From NCBI RefSeq assembly GCF_001567585.1, contig NZ_LRQV01000040.1, positions 1-50,577 on the forward strand: DNA of 50,577 bases, written 5' to 3'. A program made the translations under genes and the position numbers. The notes under the pieces were generated by a model. It did no database searches. It saw only the letters and a program-made list of their open reading frames with translations, and was not told where the DNA came from. Position 1 is the first letter of the stretch; every line of letters begins with the position of its first letter. This document shows positions 8,105 to 16,343 of the stretch, in pieces. Source of the DNA: Micromonospora rosaria. GTDB taxonomy: Bacteria > Actinomycetota > Actinomycetes > Mycobacteriales > Micromonosporaceae.

Positions 8105-9022
8105 TCACCAGCCGCGTTCGGCCAGGCGGTGCGGCTGCGGAAGGTCGTCGACGTTGATGCCCACCATCGCCTCGCCGAGCCCCCGGGAGACCTTGGCCAA
8201 CACGTCCGGGTCGTCGTGGAAGGTGGTCGCCTTGACGATCGCGGCGGCCCGCTGCGCCGGGTTGCCGGACTTGAAGATGCCGGAGCCGACGAAGACGCCC
8301 TCGGCGCCGAGCTGCATCATCATCGCCGCGTCGGCCGGGGTGGCGATGCCTCCGGCGGTGAACAGCACCACCGGCAGCTTGCCGGTCTCGGCGACCTCCT
8401 TGACCAGCTCGTACGGGGCCTGCATCTCCTTCGCCGCGACGTACAGCTCGTCGGCGGGCAGGGCCTGGAGCCGGCGGATCTCGGTACGGATCTTGCGCAT
8501 GTGGGTGGTGGCGTTCGAGACGTCGCCGGTACCCGCCTCACCCTTGGACCGGATCATGGCCGCGCCCTCGTTGATCCGGCGCATCGCCTCGCCCAGGCAG
8601 GTCGCGCCGCAGACGAACGGCACCGTGAAGGCCCACTTGTCGATGTGGTTGGCGAAGTCGGCCGGGGTCAGCACCTCGGACTCGTCGACGTAGTCGACGC
8701 CGAGGGACTGGAGGATCTGCGCCTCGACGAAGTGGCCGATCCGGGCCTTGGCCATCACCGGGATGGAGACCGCGTTGATGATGCCGTCGATCATGTCCGG
8801 GTCGCTCATCCGGGACACCCCGCCCTGGGCGCGGATGTCGGCCGGGACCCGCTCGAGCGCCATCACCGCGACGGCCCCGGCGTCCTCAGCGATCTTGGCC
8901 TGGTCGGGGGTGACCACGTCCATGATGACGCCGCCCTTGAGCATCTCGGCCATGCCCCGCTTCACACGGGCGGTGCCGACGACGGGCGTGGCGCTGACAG
9001 GCGGGGTGGTGGAATCGGACAC
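8105..9022 (-). CDS. pdxS: pyridoxal 5'-phosphate synthase subunit PdxS
   Basis: 305 residues, the lyase/synthase core of the dodecameric PLP synthase. Visible: the start region [20 protein letters not shown] with Asp35, the ribose 5-phosphate Schiff-base lysine near 92 in [12 protein letters not shown], the second lysine region [12 protein letters not shown], and the phosphate loop [19 protein letters not shown]. The GTG start at 9022 has GAGGAG upstream. A candidate promoter on the minus strand has a -10 TAGCAT (9069-9064). No PdxR-type regulator gene is nearby. Downstream lies repeat copy A, then pdxT. Confidence 0.96.
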   Translation of the reverse strand: MSDSTTPPVSATPVVGTARVKRGMAEMLKGGVIMDVVTPDQAKIAEDAGAVAVMALERVPADIRAQGGVSRMSDPDMIDGIINAVSIPVMAKARIGHFVEAQILQSLGVDYVDESEVLTPADFANHIDKWAFTVPFVCGATCLGEAMRRINEGAAMIRSKGEAGTGDVSNATTHMRKIRTEIRRLQALPADELYVAAKEMQAPYELVKEVAETGKLPVVLFTAGGIATPADAAMMMQLGAEGVFVGSGIFKSGNPAQRAAAIVKATTFHDDPDVLAKVSRGLGEAMVGINVDDLPQPHRLAERGW

Positions 9023-9184
9023 GGGTCATCGCTCCTCGGACGGTGTCGGGGTGGCTTGGCGAAATGCTACGACGGGGTGAACGCGCGCCCGACAGCCAAT
9101 CAGACCCACGGTGGCCTGCTCTGTGGCCGGCGTCACCCCACGCCACCCGGTCCGACACCGGAGCCACCCGGCCCGTGCCGGGGG

Positions 9185-9685
9185 TCAGGCGGCCACGTCC
9201 GCCTGGGCGGGAAGGGTCGGGTCGTCGATGTCGAAGTACCGGGGCCAGTCGTGCCCGCGTCCCATCCGCAACAGTCGCACCAGTGGCCTCCCGCGCGCCG
9301 CGCGGGCGTCCCGGACCAGGTCGGTGTGCACCTGCCGGGCCAGCGCGAGCCGGCGGCTGGCCGCGATCACCGCCTCGCACTCCGGGTCGACCGGGTCCAG
9401 CCGGGCCGACCGGAGCTGCCGGGTGAGGTCGTTCTCGGCGGCCTCCCGCTCCCGGGGGCCCGCGTCCAGGGCGATCCGCGCCGCGGCGTACAACTCCACG
9501 CCGGACCGCCGCTCGGCCAGCACGGCGGCAGCCGCCGCCCGGCGCAGCAGGTGGGCGTCGAGGGCCCGGGCGGCCGACTCGGCGCGCGTCTGGAGCCGCT
9601 CGACCCGACCGGCGGTCCAGACCAGGTACGCCGCGACCAGGCCGACGAGCACCGCCGCGCCCACCACCCACCACATGCCCGGCAT
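9185..9685 (-). CDS. conserved hypothetical membrane-anchored protein
   Basis: 166 residues. One N-terminal membrane segment (about 5-22, WWVVGAAVLVGLVAAYLVW) is followed by a charged, helical cytoplasmic part rich in Arg, Ala and Glu that could form a coiled coil. The segment VERLQTRAESAARALDAHLLRR faintly resembles the first helix of LemA proteins, but the rest does not match clearly. It lies between pdxS and pimA, in the position of the Nudix gene Rv2609c in M. tuberculosis; no Nudix box is present. The function is unknown. GC content and codon use are as in the neighbours. Confidence 0.7.
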   Translation of the reverse strand: MPGMWWVVGAAVLVGLVAAYLVWTAGRVERLQTRAESAARALDAHLLRRAAAAAVLAERRSGVELYAAARIALDAGPREREAAENDLTRQLRSARLDPVDPECEAVIAASRRLALARQVHTDLVRDARAARGRPLVRLLRMGRGHDWPRYFDIDDPTLPAQADVAA

Positions 9686-9761
9686 CGTAGTGCTGCTCCG
9701 TTCCCCTCACCCGGCCCCGCCGGGTCACGATCGGTGACAGTCGCACCGCTGGCCCCACGGC

Positions 9762-10922
9762 TCAGCCCAGCCCCACCCATTCCTGGTCGATGACGCGTCC
9801 GTCGGTCGCCTCGATCGCGGCGGCGTAGACCTCCAGCACCCGGCGGGCCACCACCGGCCAGTCGAACGTCGCCACCACCTGGTCCCCGCAGGCGGTCAGC
9901 GCCGCCCGGCGGGCCGGGTCGTCCAGCAGCTCGGCGAGGACGCCCCGCAACGCCACCGCGTCCCCGGTCGGGAAGAGGCATCCGGCCCGCCCGCCGTCCA
10001 GCACCCGCCGGAACGCGTCGAGGTCGCTGGCGACCACCGTGGTACTGGCGGCCAGCGCCTCGGTGAGGATCATCCCGAACGACTCCCCGCCGGTGTTCGG
10101 CGCCACGTAGAGGTGCACGCTGCGCAGCATCCGCGCCTTCTCCGGCTCGGAGACCCGCCCCAGGAAGGTCACCCGCTCGCGCAGGTCGGCCGGGACGGGT
10201 CCGTACAGGTCGTCGGCGTCACCGGGGCCGGCGACCAGCAGCCGCAGCCCGGGACGCTGCCGGGCCAGCGCCACGAAGGCGTCCCGCAGGATCGGGAACC
10301 CCTTGCGGGGCTCGGTGAACCGGCCCAGGAAGCCGATCGCGCCGCCGGTCCCGGTGTCGCACTCCCCCGGCCACCCGGGCAACGGCTCGGCCCCGGCGTA
10401 CCGGGCCACGGTGACCCCGTTGGGGATCTCCACCGCGCCGCCGTCCATGTGCTCGACCTGCACCTTGCGGGCCAGGGCGCTGACCGCGATCCGGGCGGTG
10501 ATCCGCTCCAGCACGATCCGCAACGCCCCCTGGGCCGCGGCGAGCATCCGGGACCGGGTCATCGCGGTGTGGAAGGTCGCCACCACCGGCCCCCGGGCGG
10601 AGAGCACCGCCAGCATGGACAGGCTCAGGGTGAGCGGCTCGTGCACGTGCAGCACGTCGAAGTCGCCCCGGGTGAGCCACCGGCGGACCCGGGCGGTGGA
10701 GACCGGCCCGAAGGCGATCCGGGCCACCGAGCCGTTGTACGGCAGCGGCACGGCCCGGCCGGCCGACACCACGTACGGCGGCAGCGGGGCGTCCTCGTCG
10801 GCCGGGGCGAGCACGCTCACCTCGTGCCCGAGCCCGATCAGTGCCTCGGCCAGGTCCATGACATGGTTCTGGACCCCACCGGGGACGTCGAACGAGTACG
10901 GGCACACGATGCCGATCCGCAC
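9762..10922 (-). CDS. pimA: phosphatidylinositol alpha-mannosyltransferase PimA (GT4)
   Basis: 386 residues from GTG 10922, which has GAAGGA upstream and gives the family N-terminus VRIGIVCPYSFDVPGGVQNHV. A start at 10967 would add residues encoded by a repeat element and is rejected. The GT-B fold is evident: N-terminal GGVQNHV glycine loop, HVHEPLTLSLS in the first domain, FLGRFTEPRKG at the start of the second, and the catalytic/donor motif GESFGMILTEALA (E-x7-E). PimA transfers mannose from GDP-mannose to phosphatidylinositol at the inner face of the membrane. It lies just downstream of the acyltransferase and pgsA of the same pathway, linked by two mini-ORFs. Confidence 0.93.
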   Translation of the reverse strand: MRIGIVCPYSFDVPGGVQNHVMDLAEALIGLGHEVSVLAPADEDAPLPPYVVSAGRAVPLPYNGSVARIAFGPVSTARVRRWLTRGDFDVLHVHEPLTLSLSMLAVLSARGPVVATFHTAMTRSRMLAAAQGALRIVLERITARIAVSALARKVQVEHMDGGAVEIPNGVTVARYAGAEPLPGWPGECDTGTGGAIGFLGRFTEPRKGFPILRDAFVALARQRPGLRLLVAGPGDADDLYGPVPADLRERVTFLGRVSEPEKARMLRSVHLYVAPNTGGESFGMILTEALAASTTVVASDLDAFRRVLDGGRAGCLFPTGDAVALRGVLAELLDDPARRAALTACGDQVVATFDWPVVARRVLEVYAAAIEATDGRVIDQEWVGLG

Positions 10923-10923
10923 G

Positions 10924-10980
10924 TCAGCGTCCTTCGTTCGCGCCTGCGGGGGCGCGCTGCGCTGCACTCCTCGCGCTCAC
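10924..10980 (-). CDS. repeat-encoded mini-ORF 1 (18 aa), directly before pimA
   Basis: GTG 10980 to TGA 10924, reading VSARSAAQRAPAGANEGR. Its GTG overlaps the TGA of mini-ORF 2 (GTGA), and its TGA is separated by one base from the pimA GTG. The AAGGA used as Shine-Dalgarno by pimA lies inside it. This peptide is either a genuine leader that couples translation of pimA to the gene upstream or a by-product of the intergenic repeat. Expression is not provable from the sequence. Confidence 0.35.
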   Translation of the reverse strand: MSARSAAQRAPAGANEGR

Positions 10981-11041
10981 CGGAGCCACCTTCCGCTCGC
11001 GACTGCGGGGCTCCGCTGCGCTGCACTCCTCGCGCTCACCG
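10931..11041. repeat. duplicated 52-nt intergenic unit between acyltransferase and pimA
   Basis: Unit 1 (10931-10982) and unit 2 (10989-11041) share their last 28 bases exactly (10955-10982 and 11014-11041) and are similar over the rest; the period is 59 bp. Each unit, read on the minus strand, encodes a GTG-initiated peptide starting VSARSAAQR. Position between two genes of one operon and conservation of the encoded peptide make this more than a simple duplication. Confidence 0.8.
10977..11039 (-). CDS. repeat-encoded mini-ORF 2 (20 aa)
   Basis: GTG 11039 to TGA 10977, reading VSARSAAQRSPAVASGRWLR. It begins 11 nt after the acyltransferase stop and has GGGGAG as a good Shine-Dalgarno in between. 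Its TGA overlaps the GTG of mini-ORF 1 by 4 nt. With mini-ORF 1 it forms an unbroken translational chain from the acyltransferase to pimA. It may be translated, but no homologous domain is recognisable. Confidence 0.35.
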   Translation of the reverse strand: MSARSAAQRSPAVASGRWLR

Positions 11042-11050
11042 CGACTCCCC

Positions 11051-11977
11051 TCAGGCCGATCCGGTGGCGGCCGGGGGGCGTGTGCCCCCGGGGCTCTTCT
11101 GGTCCAGCCACATCCGCTGCAACATGTGCCAGTCTTCCGGATGCCGGGCGATGCCCGCCGCCAGACCGTCGGCAATACGCTGGGTCAGCATCCGTACCCG
11201 CTGGTCCAGCGGCCCGCTGTCCGGGTCCGGCAGCGGCAGCGGCCCGTCGATCGAGGCGCACGCGGCGTCCGGTTCGTACCACATCGAGGCGACGTAGAGC
11301 GGAGCGCCGGTGCGGATCGCCAGCAGCGCGGGACCGGCCGGCAGCCGGGTCCGGCCGCCGAAGAAGTCCACCTCCACACCCCGGGCCGACAGGTCCCGGT
11401 CGGCCAGCAGCGGCACCACGCTGCCCGCCCGCAGCCGGTCCACCAGCACGTCGAACGCCGGGCGGGGGCCACCGTGGGTGGGCAGGATCTCCATCCCCAG
11501 CCCCTCCCGGAACGCCACGAAGCGCTCGTAGACGCCCTCCGGCTTGAGTCGTTCGGCGACCGTGGTGATCGGCCAGCCGGTCGCGGCCACCCAGGCTCCC
11601 GCCGCGTCCCAGTTTCCGGCGTGCGGCAGGGCCACCACCGCGCCCCGGCCGGCGGCCACGTCGGCGTGCAGCGGCTCCGGGTTGCGCAGTCGGAAACCGG
11701 ACAGAATCTGCTCCCGGCTCAGCGCGGGCAGCCGGAACGCCTCCATCCAGTACCGGGCGTACGAGCGCAGGCCCCGGCGGACCAGGTCGTCCAGCTCGGC
11801 CTCGGGGACCTCCGGGCCGACCACCCGGCGCAGGTTGGCCCGCAGTCGGGTGGCGCCGCCGCCCCGGCGCCGGTGGGCGCGGTCGGCCCCGGCCTGAAAC
11901 GCGGCGGCCACCATCGGCCGGGGCAGCGCGCGGATCAGCCGCCACCCGGCGACGTACGCGAGTTCGGTGGCGTTCAC
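11051..11977 (-). CDS. phosphatidylinositol mannoside acyltransferase (LpxL/HtrB fold)
   Basis: 308 residues. It carries the lysophospholipid acyltransferase signature: H119 and D124 in LPHAGNWD (the HX4D/E motif), preceded by FRLRNPEPL and followed by the substrate region VPLLADRDLSARGVEVDFFGG. By synteny it corresponds to Rv2611c (PatA), which acylates the 6-position of the mannose on PIM1/PIM2. The start is GTG 11977. The stop is followed at once by the duplicated mini-ORF unit leading to pimA. It acts at the cytoplasmic membrane face. Confidence 0.92.
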   Translation of the reverse strand: MNATELAYVAGWRLIRALPRPMVAAAFQAGADRAHRRRGGGATRLRANLRRVVGPEVPEAELDDLVRRGLRSYARYWMEAFRLPALSREQILSGFRLRNPEPLHADVAAGRGAVVALPHAGNWDAAGAWVAATGWPITTVAERLKPEGVYERFVAFREGLGMEILPTHGGPRPAFDVLVDRLRAGSVVPLLADRDLSARGVEVDFFGGRTRLPAGPALLAIRTGAPLYVASMWYEPDAACASIDGPLPLPDPDSGPLDQRVRMLTQRIADGLAAGIARHPEDWHMLQRMWLDQKSPGGTRPPAATGSA

Positions 11978-12050
11978 CCGGGCCGGCCCCCCGCCCCGGC
12001 CGGACCCCCGCCGCGTGGCGCGACCGGGTCGCCGGCACGGGCCTCGGCCG

Positions 12051-12680
12051 TCACCGCTGCCCGTCCGGTTGGAGCTGGCGGGCCTGCCGGTACACGTGCA
12101 CCATCCGCTGCCCGACGGTGAACACGGAGACGGCGGCGAGCAGCCAGAGCGCCACCGGCAGGGCCGGACCGACGCCGAGGCCGGTGAGCAGCCCGCCGAC
12201 CCCGACGATGAGCAGCCGCTCGGTGCGCTCGGCGATGCCCACGTTGCAGGTCATGCCGAGCCCCTCGGCGCGGGCCTTGACGTACGAGACCAGCCCACCG
12301 GCGGCGAGGCAGAGCAGCGCCGCCGCCACCCCGGCGTGGTTGCCCTCGGTGGCCAGCCAGTACGCCACCGCGCCGAAGACCGCGCTGTCGGCCACCCGGT
12401 CCATGCTCGAATCGAGGAACGCGCCGAAGCGGGTCGAGCCGCCGGACATCCGCGCCATCGTCCCGTCCAGCAGGTCGGTGAGCGCGAAGACGGTCACGAT
12501 CAGGGCACCGGCGACCAGGTGGCCTCGGGCACCGAAGCCGAGCGCACCGACGAGCACCCCGACGGTGCCCACCACGGTGACCGTGTTGGGGGTGACGCCC
12601 GCCCGGAGCAGGCCGCGTGCGACGGGCTCGACGACGCGGGTCATCCCCGCGCGGGCCGACACTTGGAAGATCTTCGCCAT
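12051..12680 (-). CDS. pgsA: phosphatidylinositol phosphate synthase (CDP-alcohol phosphatidyltransferase)
   Basis: 209 residues with about six membrane helices. The catalytic motif D-x2-DG-x2-AR-x8-G-x3-D-x3-D is complete: D69, D72-G73, A76-R77, G86, D90 and D94. This is the actinobacterial PgsA that joins inositol 3-phosphate to CDP-diacylglycerol, the first step toward PIMs. ATG 12680 starts the MAKIFQVSARAGM N-terminus. It is the first gene of the minus-strand operon pgsA-acyltransferase-pimA. A -10-like TATCGT lies just upstream of the start. The gene is divergent from the EF-G-like gene. Confidence 0.95.
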   Translation of the reverse strand: MAKIFQVSARAGMTRVVEPVARGLLRAGVTPNTVTVVGTVGVLVGALGFGARGHLVAGALIVTVFALTDLLDGTMARMSGGSTRFGAFLDSSMDRVADSAVFGAVAYWLATEGNHAGVAAALLCLAAGGLVSYVKARAEGLGMTCNVGIAERTERLLIVGVGGLLTGLGVGPALPVALWLLAAVSVFTVGQRMVHVYRQARQLQPDGQR

Positions 12681-12929
12681 GGCGGTCCCACGATAACGGT
12701 CGGTCCGTCACCGGCGATACGGCCGGTGGTGATCGGCGCGGCGGGCGGGCTTGTGCCCCGGCCCGCCCGGGGTGTCTGATCGGTGGGGGAAGGTGAGCCA
12801 GGTCACGGTTCGCCCGCCCCGTCCCCGCTGTACCGCAGCGCACCGGAGGATATCGCGGCGGATTCGCCCCGGGCCGCTTCCCGTCGCGCGCGGCGGTCGC
12901 CACCACCACGGCTGAGGGAGGTGCGCCCG
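12681..12929. other. divergent promoter region pgsA / EF-G-like gene
   Basis: These 249 bp contain no ORF I can support. Two hairpin-prone inverted repeats are present: 12709-12715 with 12722-12728 (7 bp), and 12742-12750 with 12761-12769 (9 bp). Promoters for both flanking genes must lie here; I see only the weak TATCGT for pgsA. Confidence 0.5.
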
Positions 12930-15089
12930 ATGGCGCAGAGGAGTCAGGACAAGGCGGCCACCGGCGGTGGGCTGGCGGTGACCGATCCCGGCGGTATCCG
13001 CAACGTGGTGCTCGTCGGGCACTCCGGAGCGGGCAAGACGACGCTGGTCGAGGCGCTGCTCGCGGCGAGCGGCACGATCGGCCGCGCCGGCTCGGTCGCC
13101 GACGGCACCACCGTCTGCGACCACGACCCGGCGGCGGTGCGCCAGCAGCGGTCCGTGGCGCTGGCCTGCGCGCCGCTGCGGCACGACGGGGTGAAGGTCA
13201 ACCTCCTGGACACCCCCGGGTACGCCGACTTCGTGGGCGAGCTGCGCGCCGGCCTGCGGGCCGCCGACGCGGCGCTGTTCGTGGTCTCGGCCGTCGACGG
13301 GATGGACCTGGCCACCGCCGCGCTGTGGGAGGAGTGCGCGGCGGTCGGGCTGCCCCGGGCGGTCGCGGTGACCCGGCTGGACCACCCGCGCGGCGACTTC
13401 GACGAGGCGGTGGCGCTGTGCCAGCGGGTCTTCGGCGACAACGTCCTGCCGCTGTACCTGCCGATGCTCGGCGACGACGGCGAGTCGGTGGCCGGCCTGA
13501 TGGGGCTGGTCACCCGCCGGGTCTTCGACTACTCTGCCGGGCTGCCCGCCGCCGTCCGCGAGCCGGACCCGCAGCACCTGCCGGCGATCCTGGAGGCCCG
13601 CGACGAGCTGATCGAGGGGATCATCGCCGAGAGCGAGGACGAGACCCTGATGGACCGCTACCTCGCCGGTGAGGAGATCGACACCGCGGTCCTCGTCAGC
13701 GACCTGGAGACGGCCGTCGCCCGGGGCCACTTCTATCCGGTGCTGCCGGTCTGCGCGGCCACCGGGGTCGGGCTGGACGTGCTCCTCGACGCCCTGGTCG
13801 CCGCCTTCCCGTCCCCGCTGGAGCACGACCTGCCCGTGGTGACCGGGGTGGACGACACCCCCCGCCCGCCGTTGACCTGCGACCCGGACGGCCCCCTGGT
13901 CGCCGAGGTGGTCCGGACCACCGTCGACCGGCACGTCGGGCGGGTCTGCCTGGTCCGGGTCTTCTCCGGCACCCTGCGTCCGGACCAGGTCGTGCACGTC
14001 TGCGGGCACGGCATGGCCGAGCGGGGCCACCCGGACCACGACGCCGACGAGCGGATCGGGCACCTGTACTCGCCGCTGGGCGCGACACTGCGCGAGGTCC
14101 CCTTCGCCGTGGCCGGCGACCTCTGCGCGATCACCAAGTCGGGCAGCGCGGAGACCGGGGACACCATCTCCGCCAAGGACGACCCGCTGCTGATCGCCCC
14201 GTGGGAGATGCCCGAGCCGCTGCTGCCGGTGGCCGTCGCGGCGCGCAGCCGGGCCGACGAGGACGCCCTGGCCCGCAACCTCGGCCGGCTGGTCGCCGGG
14301 GACCCGACCCTGCGGCTGGAGCGCAACCCGCAGACCCACCAGATGGTGCTCTGGTGCATGGGTGAGGCGCACGCGGACGTGGTGCTGGAACGGCTGCGCA
14401 GCGGCGGGGTCGAGCTGGACACCGAGCCGGTCCGGGTGGCGCTGCGGGAGACCCTGACCGTCCCGGCCACCGGGCACGGCCGGCACGTGAAGCAGTCCGG
14501 CGGTCACGGCCAGTACGCGGTCTGCGACATCGAGGTGGCGCCGCTGCCGCGCGGCGGTGGCTTCGAGTTCGCCGAGCGGGTGGTGGGCGGGGCCGTCCCG
14601 CACGCCTACATCCCGTCGGTGGAGAAGGGGGTACGCGCCCAGATGGAGCGCGGCCTGCTCGCCGGGTACCCGGTGGTGGACCTGCGGGTGACCCTGGTCG
14701 ACGGCAGGGCGCACAGCGTCGACTCCTCCGACGCGGCGTTCCAGACCGCCGGGGCGCTGGCGCTGCGCGACGCCGCCGAGAAGGGGCAACCGGCGCTGCT
14801 GGAGCCGGTCGACGAGGTGACGGTCCGGGTGCCCGACCACACCGTCGGCGCGGTGCTGGGCGACCTGTCCGGCCGGCGGGGCCGGGTGCTCGGCACCGAG
14901 CCGGACCCCGACGCCGAGGGGCGGTCCCTGGTCCGCGCCGAGGTCCCCGCCACCGAGCTGGTCCGGTACGCGCCGGAGCTGCGCTCGCTGACCGCCGGGG
15001 CGGGCACCTTCCGGCGTCGCTTCGCCCACTACGAGCCGGTCCCGGCGCACCTCGCCGACCAGCTCCGCAAGGAACACGCCCCGGGCTGA
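12930..15089 (+). CDS. elongation factor G-like translational GTPase (EF-G2 type)
   Basis: 719 residues in the EF-G domain order. G1 is GHSGAGKT (30-37) and G3 is DTPGYADF. At the G4 position the usual NKxD is replaced by TRLD, as in EF-G-like proteins. The last domains include QSGGHGQYAVCDIEVAPL and the C-terminal HYEPVPAHLADQL. The ATG at 12930 is preceded by GGGAGG at the right distance. Mycobacterial EF-G2 is a paralogue that binds but poorly hydrolyses GTP and lacks normal translocase activity; the altered G4 agrees with this group. The gene is monocistronic, inserted within the thrS-pgsA synteny block. The precise role is uncertain (ribosome-associated stress factor). Confidence 0.9.
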   Translation: MAQRSQDKAATGGGLAVTDPGGIRNVVLVGHSGAGKTTLVEALLAASGTIGRAGSVADGTTVCDHDPAAVRQQRSVALACAPLRHDGVKVNLLDTPGYADFVGELRAGLRAADAALFVVSAVDGMDLATAALWEECAAVGLPRAVAVTRLDHPRGDFDEAVALCQRVFGDNVLPLYLPMLGDDGESVAGLMGLVTRRVFDYSAGLPAAVREPDPQHLPAILEARDELIEGIIAESEDETLMDRYLAGEEIDTAVLVSDLETAVARGHFYPVLPVCAATGVGLDVLLDALVAAFPSPLEHDLPVVTGVDDTPRPPLTCDPDGPLVAEVVRTTVDRHVGRVCLVRVFSGTLRPDQVVHVCGHGMAERGHPDHDADERIGHLYSPLGATLREVPFAVAGDLCAITKSGSAETGDTISAKDDPLLIAPWEMPEPLLPVAVAARSRADEDALARNLGRLVAGDPTLRLERNPQTHQMVLWCMGEAHADVVLERLRSGGVELDTEPVRVALRETLTVPATGHGRHVKQSGGHGQYAVCDIEVAPLPRGGGFEFAERVVGGAVPHAYIPSVEKGVRAQMERGLLAGYPVVDLRVTLVDGRAHSVDSSDAAFQTAGALALRDAAEKGQPALLEPVDEVTVRVPDHTVGAVLGDLSGRRGRVLGTEPDPDAEGRSLVRAEVPATELVRYAPELRSLTAGAGTFRRRFAHYEPVPAHLADQLRKEHAPG

Positions 15090-15097
15090 CCCACCAC

Positions 15098-15127
15098 GGC
15101 CCGCCCGGTCCGTCTTCCCGGCGGGCC
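15098..15127. terminator. hairpin between convergent genes
   Basis: GGCCCGCC (15098-15105) pairs with GGCGGGCC (15120-15127) over a 14-nt loop that can pair further. It starts 9 nt after the EF-G-like stop and is the only terminator candidate before the convergent aldo/keto reductase. Confidence 0.55.
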
Positions 15128-15143
15128 GGGGCCACGACGGGGC

Positions 15144-15179
15144 GGCGGACCCGGCCGGGCAGGCGGACCCGGCCGGGCA
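15144..15179. repeat. 18-bp tandem duplication beside the aldo/keto reductase stop
   Basis: Two exact 18-nt units (15144-15161 and 15162-15179) and the first bases of a third end 6 nt before the stop codon of the gene at 15185. They lie downstream of that minus-strand gene. Confidence 0.8.
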
Positions 15180-15184
15180 GGCGG

Positions 15185-16243
15185 TCAGGGGCGGGCGGTG
15201 GGGAGCATCGGGCTGGGCCAGTAGGGGCGGTCCACCTCCCGCAGGGCCGCCGTGCGCAGGGCCGCCAGCTGCCGTTCCACCTCGGCGAAGTGGTCCGGTT
15301 CGAGCGGTCCCCGGGCCAGCGCGGCGGCGTTCTCCTCGACCTGGGCCACGGTGCGGCAGCCCGGGATGGGGACGGCCCGGTCACTGCGCGCCCAGAGCCA
15401 GCCCAGCGCTCCCTGGGCCAGGGTGCGTCCGTCGGCGGTCAGCGCCGCGCGGGCCGCCTCGACCCGGCGCAGCCACTCCGGGGCGGGCCGGCCGCCCCGG
15501 AACCACTCCAGCCAGCCCGACGTCACCCCCCGCACGTCGTCGCGGGGCAGCGTCGAGGCGGGGGTGTACTTGCCGGTGAGCAGCCCCATCCCGAGCGGGC
15601 CCCGGTTGATGCTGGCCAGGTCGTACTTGTCGCAGACGGCGAGCAGGTCGGGGGCGTCGCGCAGCACCGACAGGGCGTGCTGCACGGCGGCGGCGTGCGG
15701 GGCGTCCCGCCCGAGGGCGGTGGCCCGGTCCACCCGGTCGGTGCTCCAGCCGTACGCCCGGACCAGCCCGTCGGCGACGAGGTCCTCCAGCGCGCCGACC
15801 AGCGCCTGCGCCCGGGGTACCGGCAGGTCGGCCAGGTGGAGCTGGTAGAGGTCGATCCGGTCGGTGTCCAGCCGGCGCAGCGAGTCCCGGACCGCCCGCC
15901 CCAGGTACTCCGGTGTGGCGTCCGTCCCGGTGGCCTGGCGGGTGCGCTCGTCGAAGGTGTACCCCCACTTGGTGGCGATCACCGCCTCGTCGCGCCGGCC
16001 GGCCAGGGCGCGGCCGAGGAGGCGCTCCCCGTGCCCCGCCCCGTACGTGTCGGCGGTGTCGAAGAGGGTGACGCCGAGGTCCAGCGCCCGGCGGACCGCC
16101 CGGATCGACTCCCCGTCGTCCACCGGGCCCCAGCCCAGCGGGGTGCCACCCTCGGCCCAGGGGCCGGCGATCGCCCAGCATCCCATGCCGAGGGCACTGA
16201 CCTCGATGCCGCTGCGGCCCAACGTGCGCGTCGACAAGCCCAC
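15185..16243 (-). CDS. aldo/keto reductase
   Basis: 352 residues from GTG 16243, chosen because it gives the standard N-terminus LSTRTLGRSGIEVSALGMGC and has AGGA upstream; a start at 16327 would add 28 unmatched residues. The catalytic tetrad is visible: Asp in LFDTADTYG, Tyr in DTYGAGHGERLLG, Lys in IATKWGYTF, His in LYQLHLADL. The NADPH-binding C-terminus includes PIPGCRTVAQVEENAAAL. It belongs to the large cytoplasmic NADPH-dependent oxidoreductases of the AKR5/11-12 types; the substrate is unknown. A palindromic TGACAGATGTCCGTCA lies 32-47 nt upstream and may be an operator. Confidence 0.92.
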   Translation of the reverse strand: MGLSTRTLGRSGIEVSALGMGCWAIAGPWAEGGTPLGWGPVDDGESIRAVRRALDLGVTLFDTADTYGAGHGERLLGRALAGRRDEAVIATKWGYTFDERTRQATGTDATPEYLGRAVRDSLRRLDTDRIDLYQLHLADLPVPRAQALVGALEDLVADGLVRAYGWSTDRVDRATALGRDAPHAAAVQHALSVLRDAPDLLAVCDKYDLASINRGPLGMGLLTGKYTPASTLPRDDVRGVTSGWLEWFRGGRPAPEWLRRVEAARAALTADGRTLAQGALGWLWARSDRAVPIPGCRTVAQVEENAAALARGPLEPDHFAEVERQLAALRTAALREVDRPYWPSPMLPTARP

Positions 16244-16274
16244 CGCCGCATCCTGCCATCTTTCGGACACGACC

Positions 16275-16290
16275 TGACAGATGTCCGTCA
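16275..16290. promoter_or_regulatory. operator-like palindrome upstream of the aldo/keto reductase
   Basis: TGACAGATGTCCGTCA is a 16-nt near-perfect palindrome (6 of 7 paired bases per arm) in the spacer to the HIT gene. No regulator gene is adjacent. Confidence 0.35.
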
Positions 16291-16343
16291 CGACCATCCG
16301 TACGGACGGGCGGCGGGCCCGGATCACCCGCGCGGCGGGCGGG

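Noticed and set aside
10923..10967. Upstream start of pimA at 10967
   Set aside because: It would add 15 residues encoded by the intergenic repeat; GTG 10922 has a Shine-Dalgarno and gives the family N-terminus.
10931..11041. CRISPR-like or phage attachment repeat
   Set aside because: Only two units with a short spacer, no cas genes or integrase, and the units are coding-compatible.
12708..15077. 789-codon minus-strand frame opposite the EF-G-like gene
   Set aside because: Shadow frame: composition is Gly/Gln/Asp/His-biased and no domain is seen; EF-G motifs are on the plus strand.
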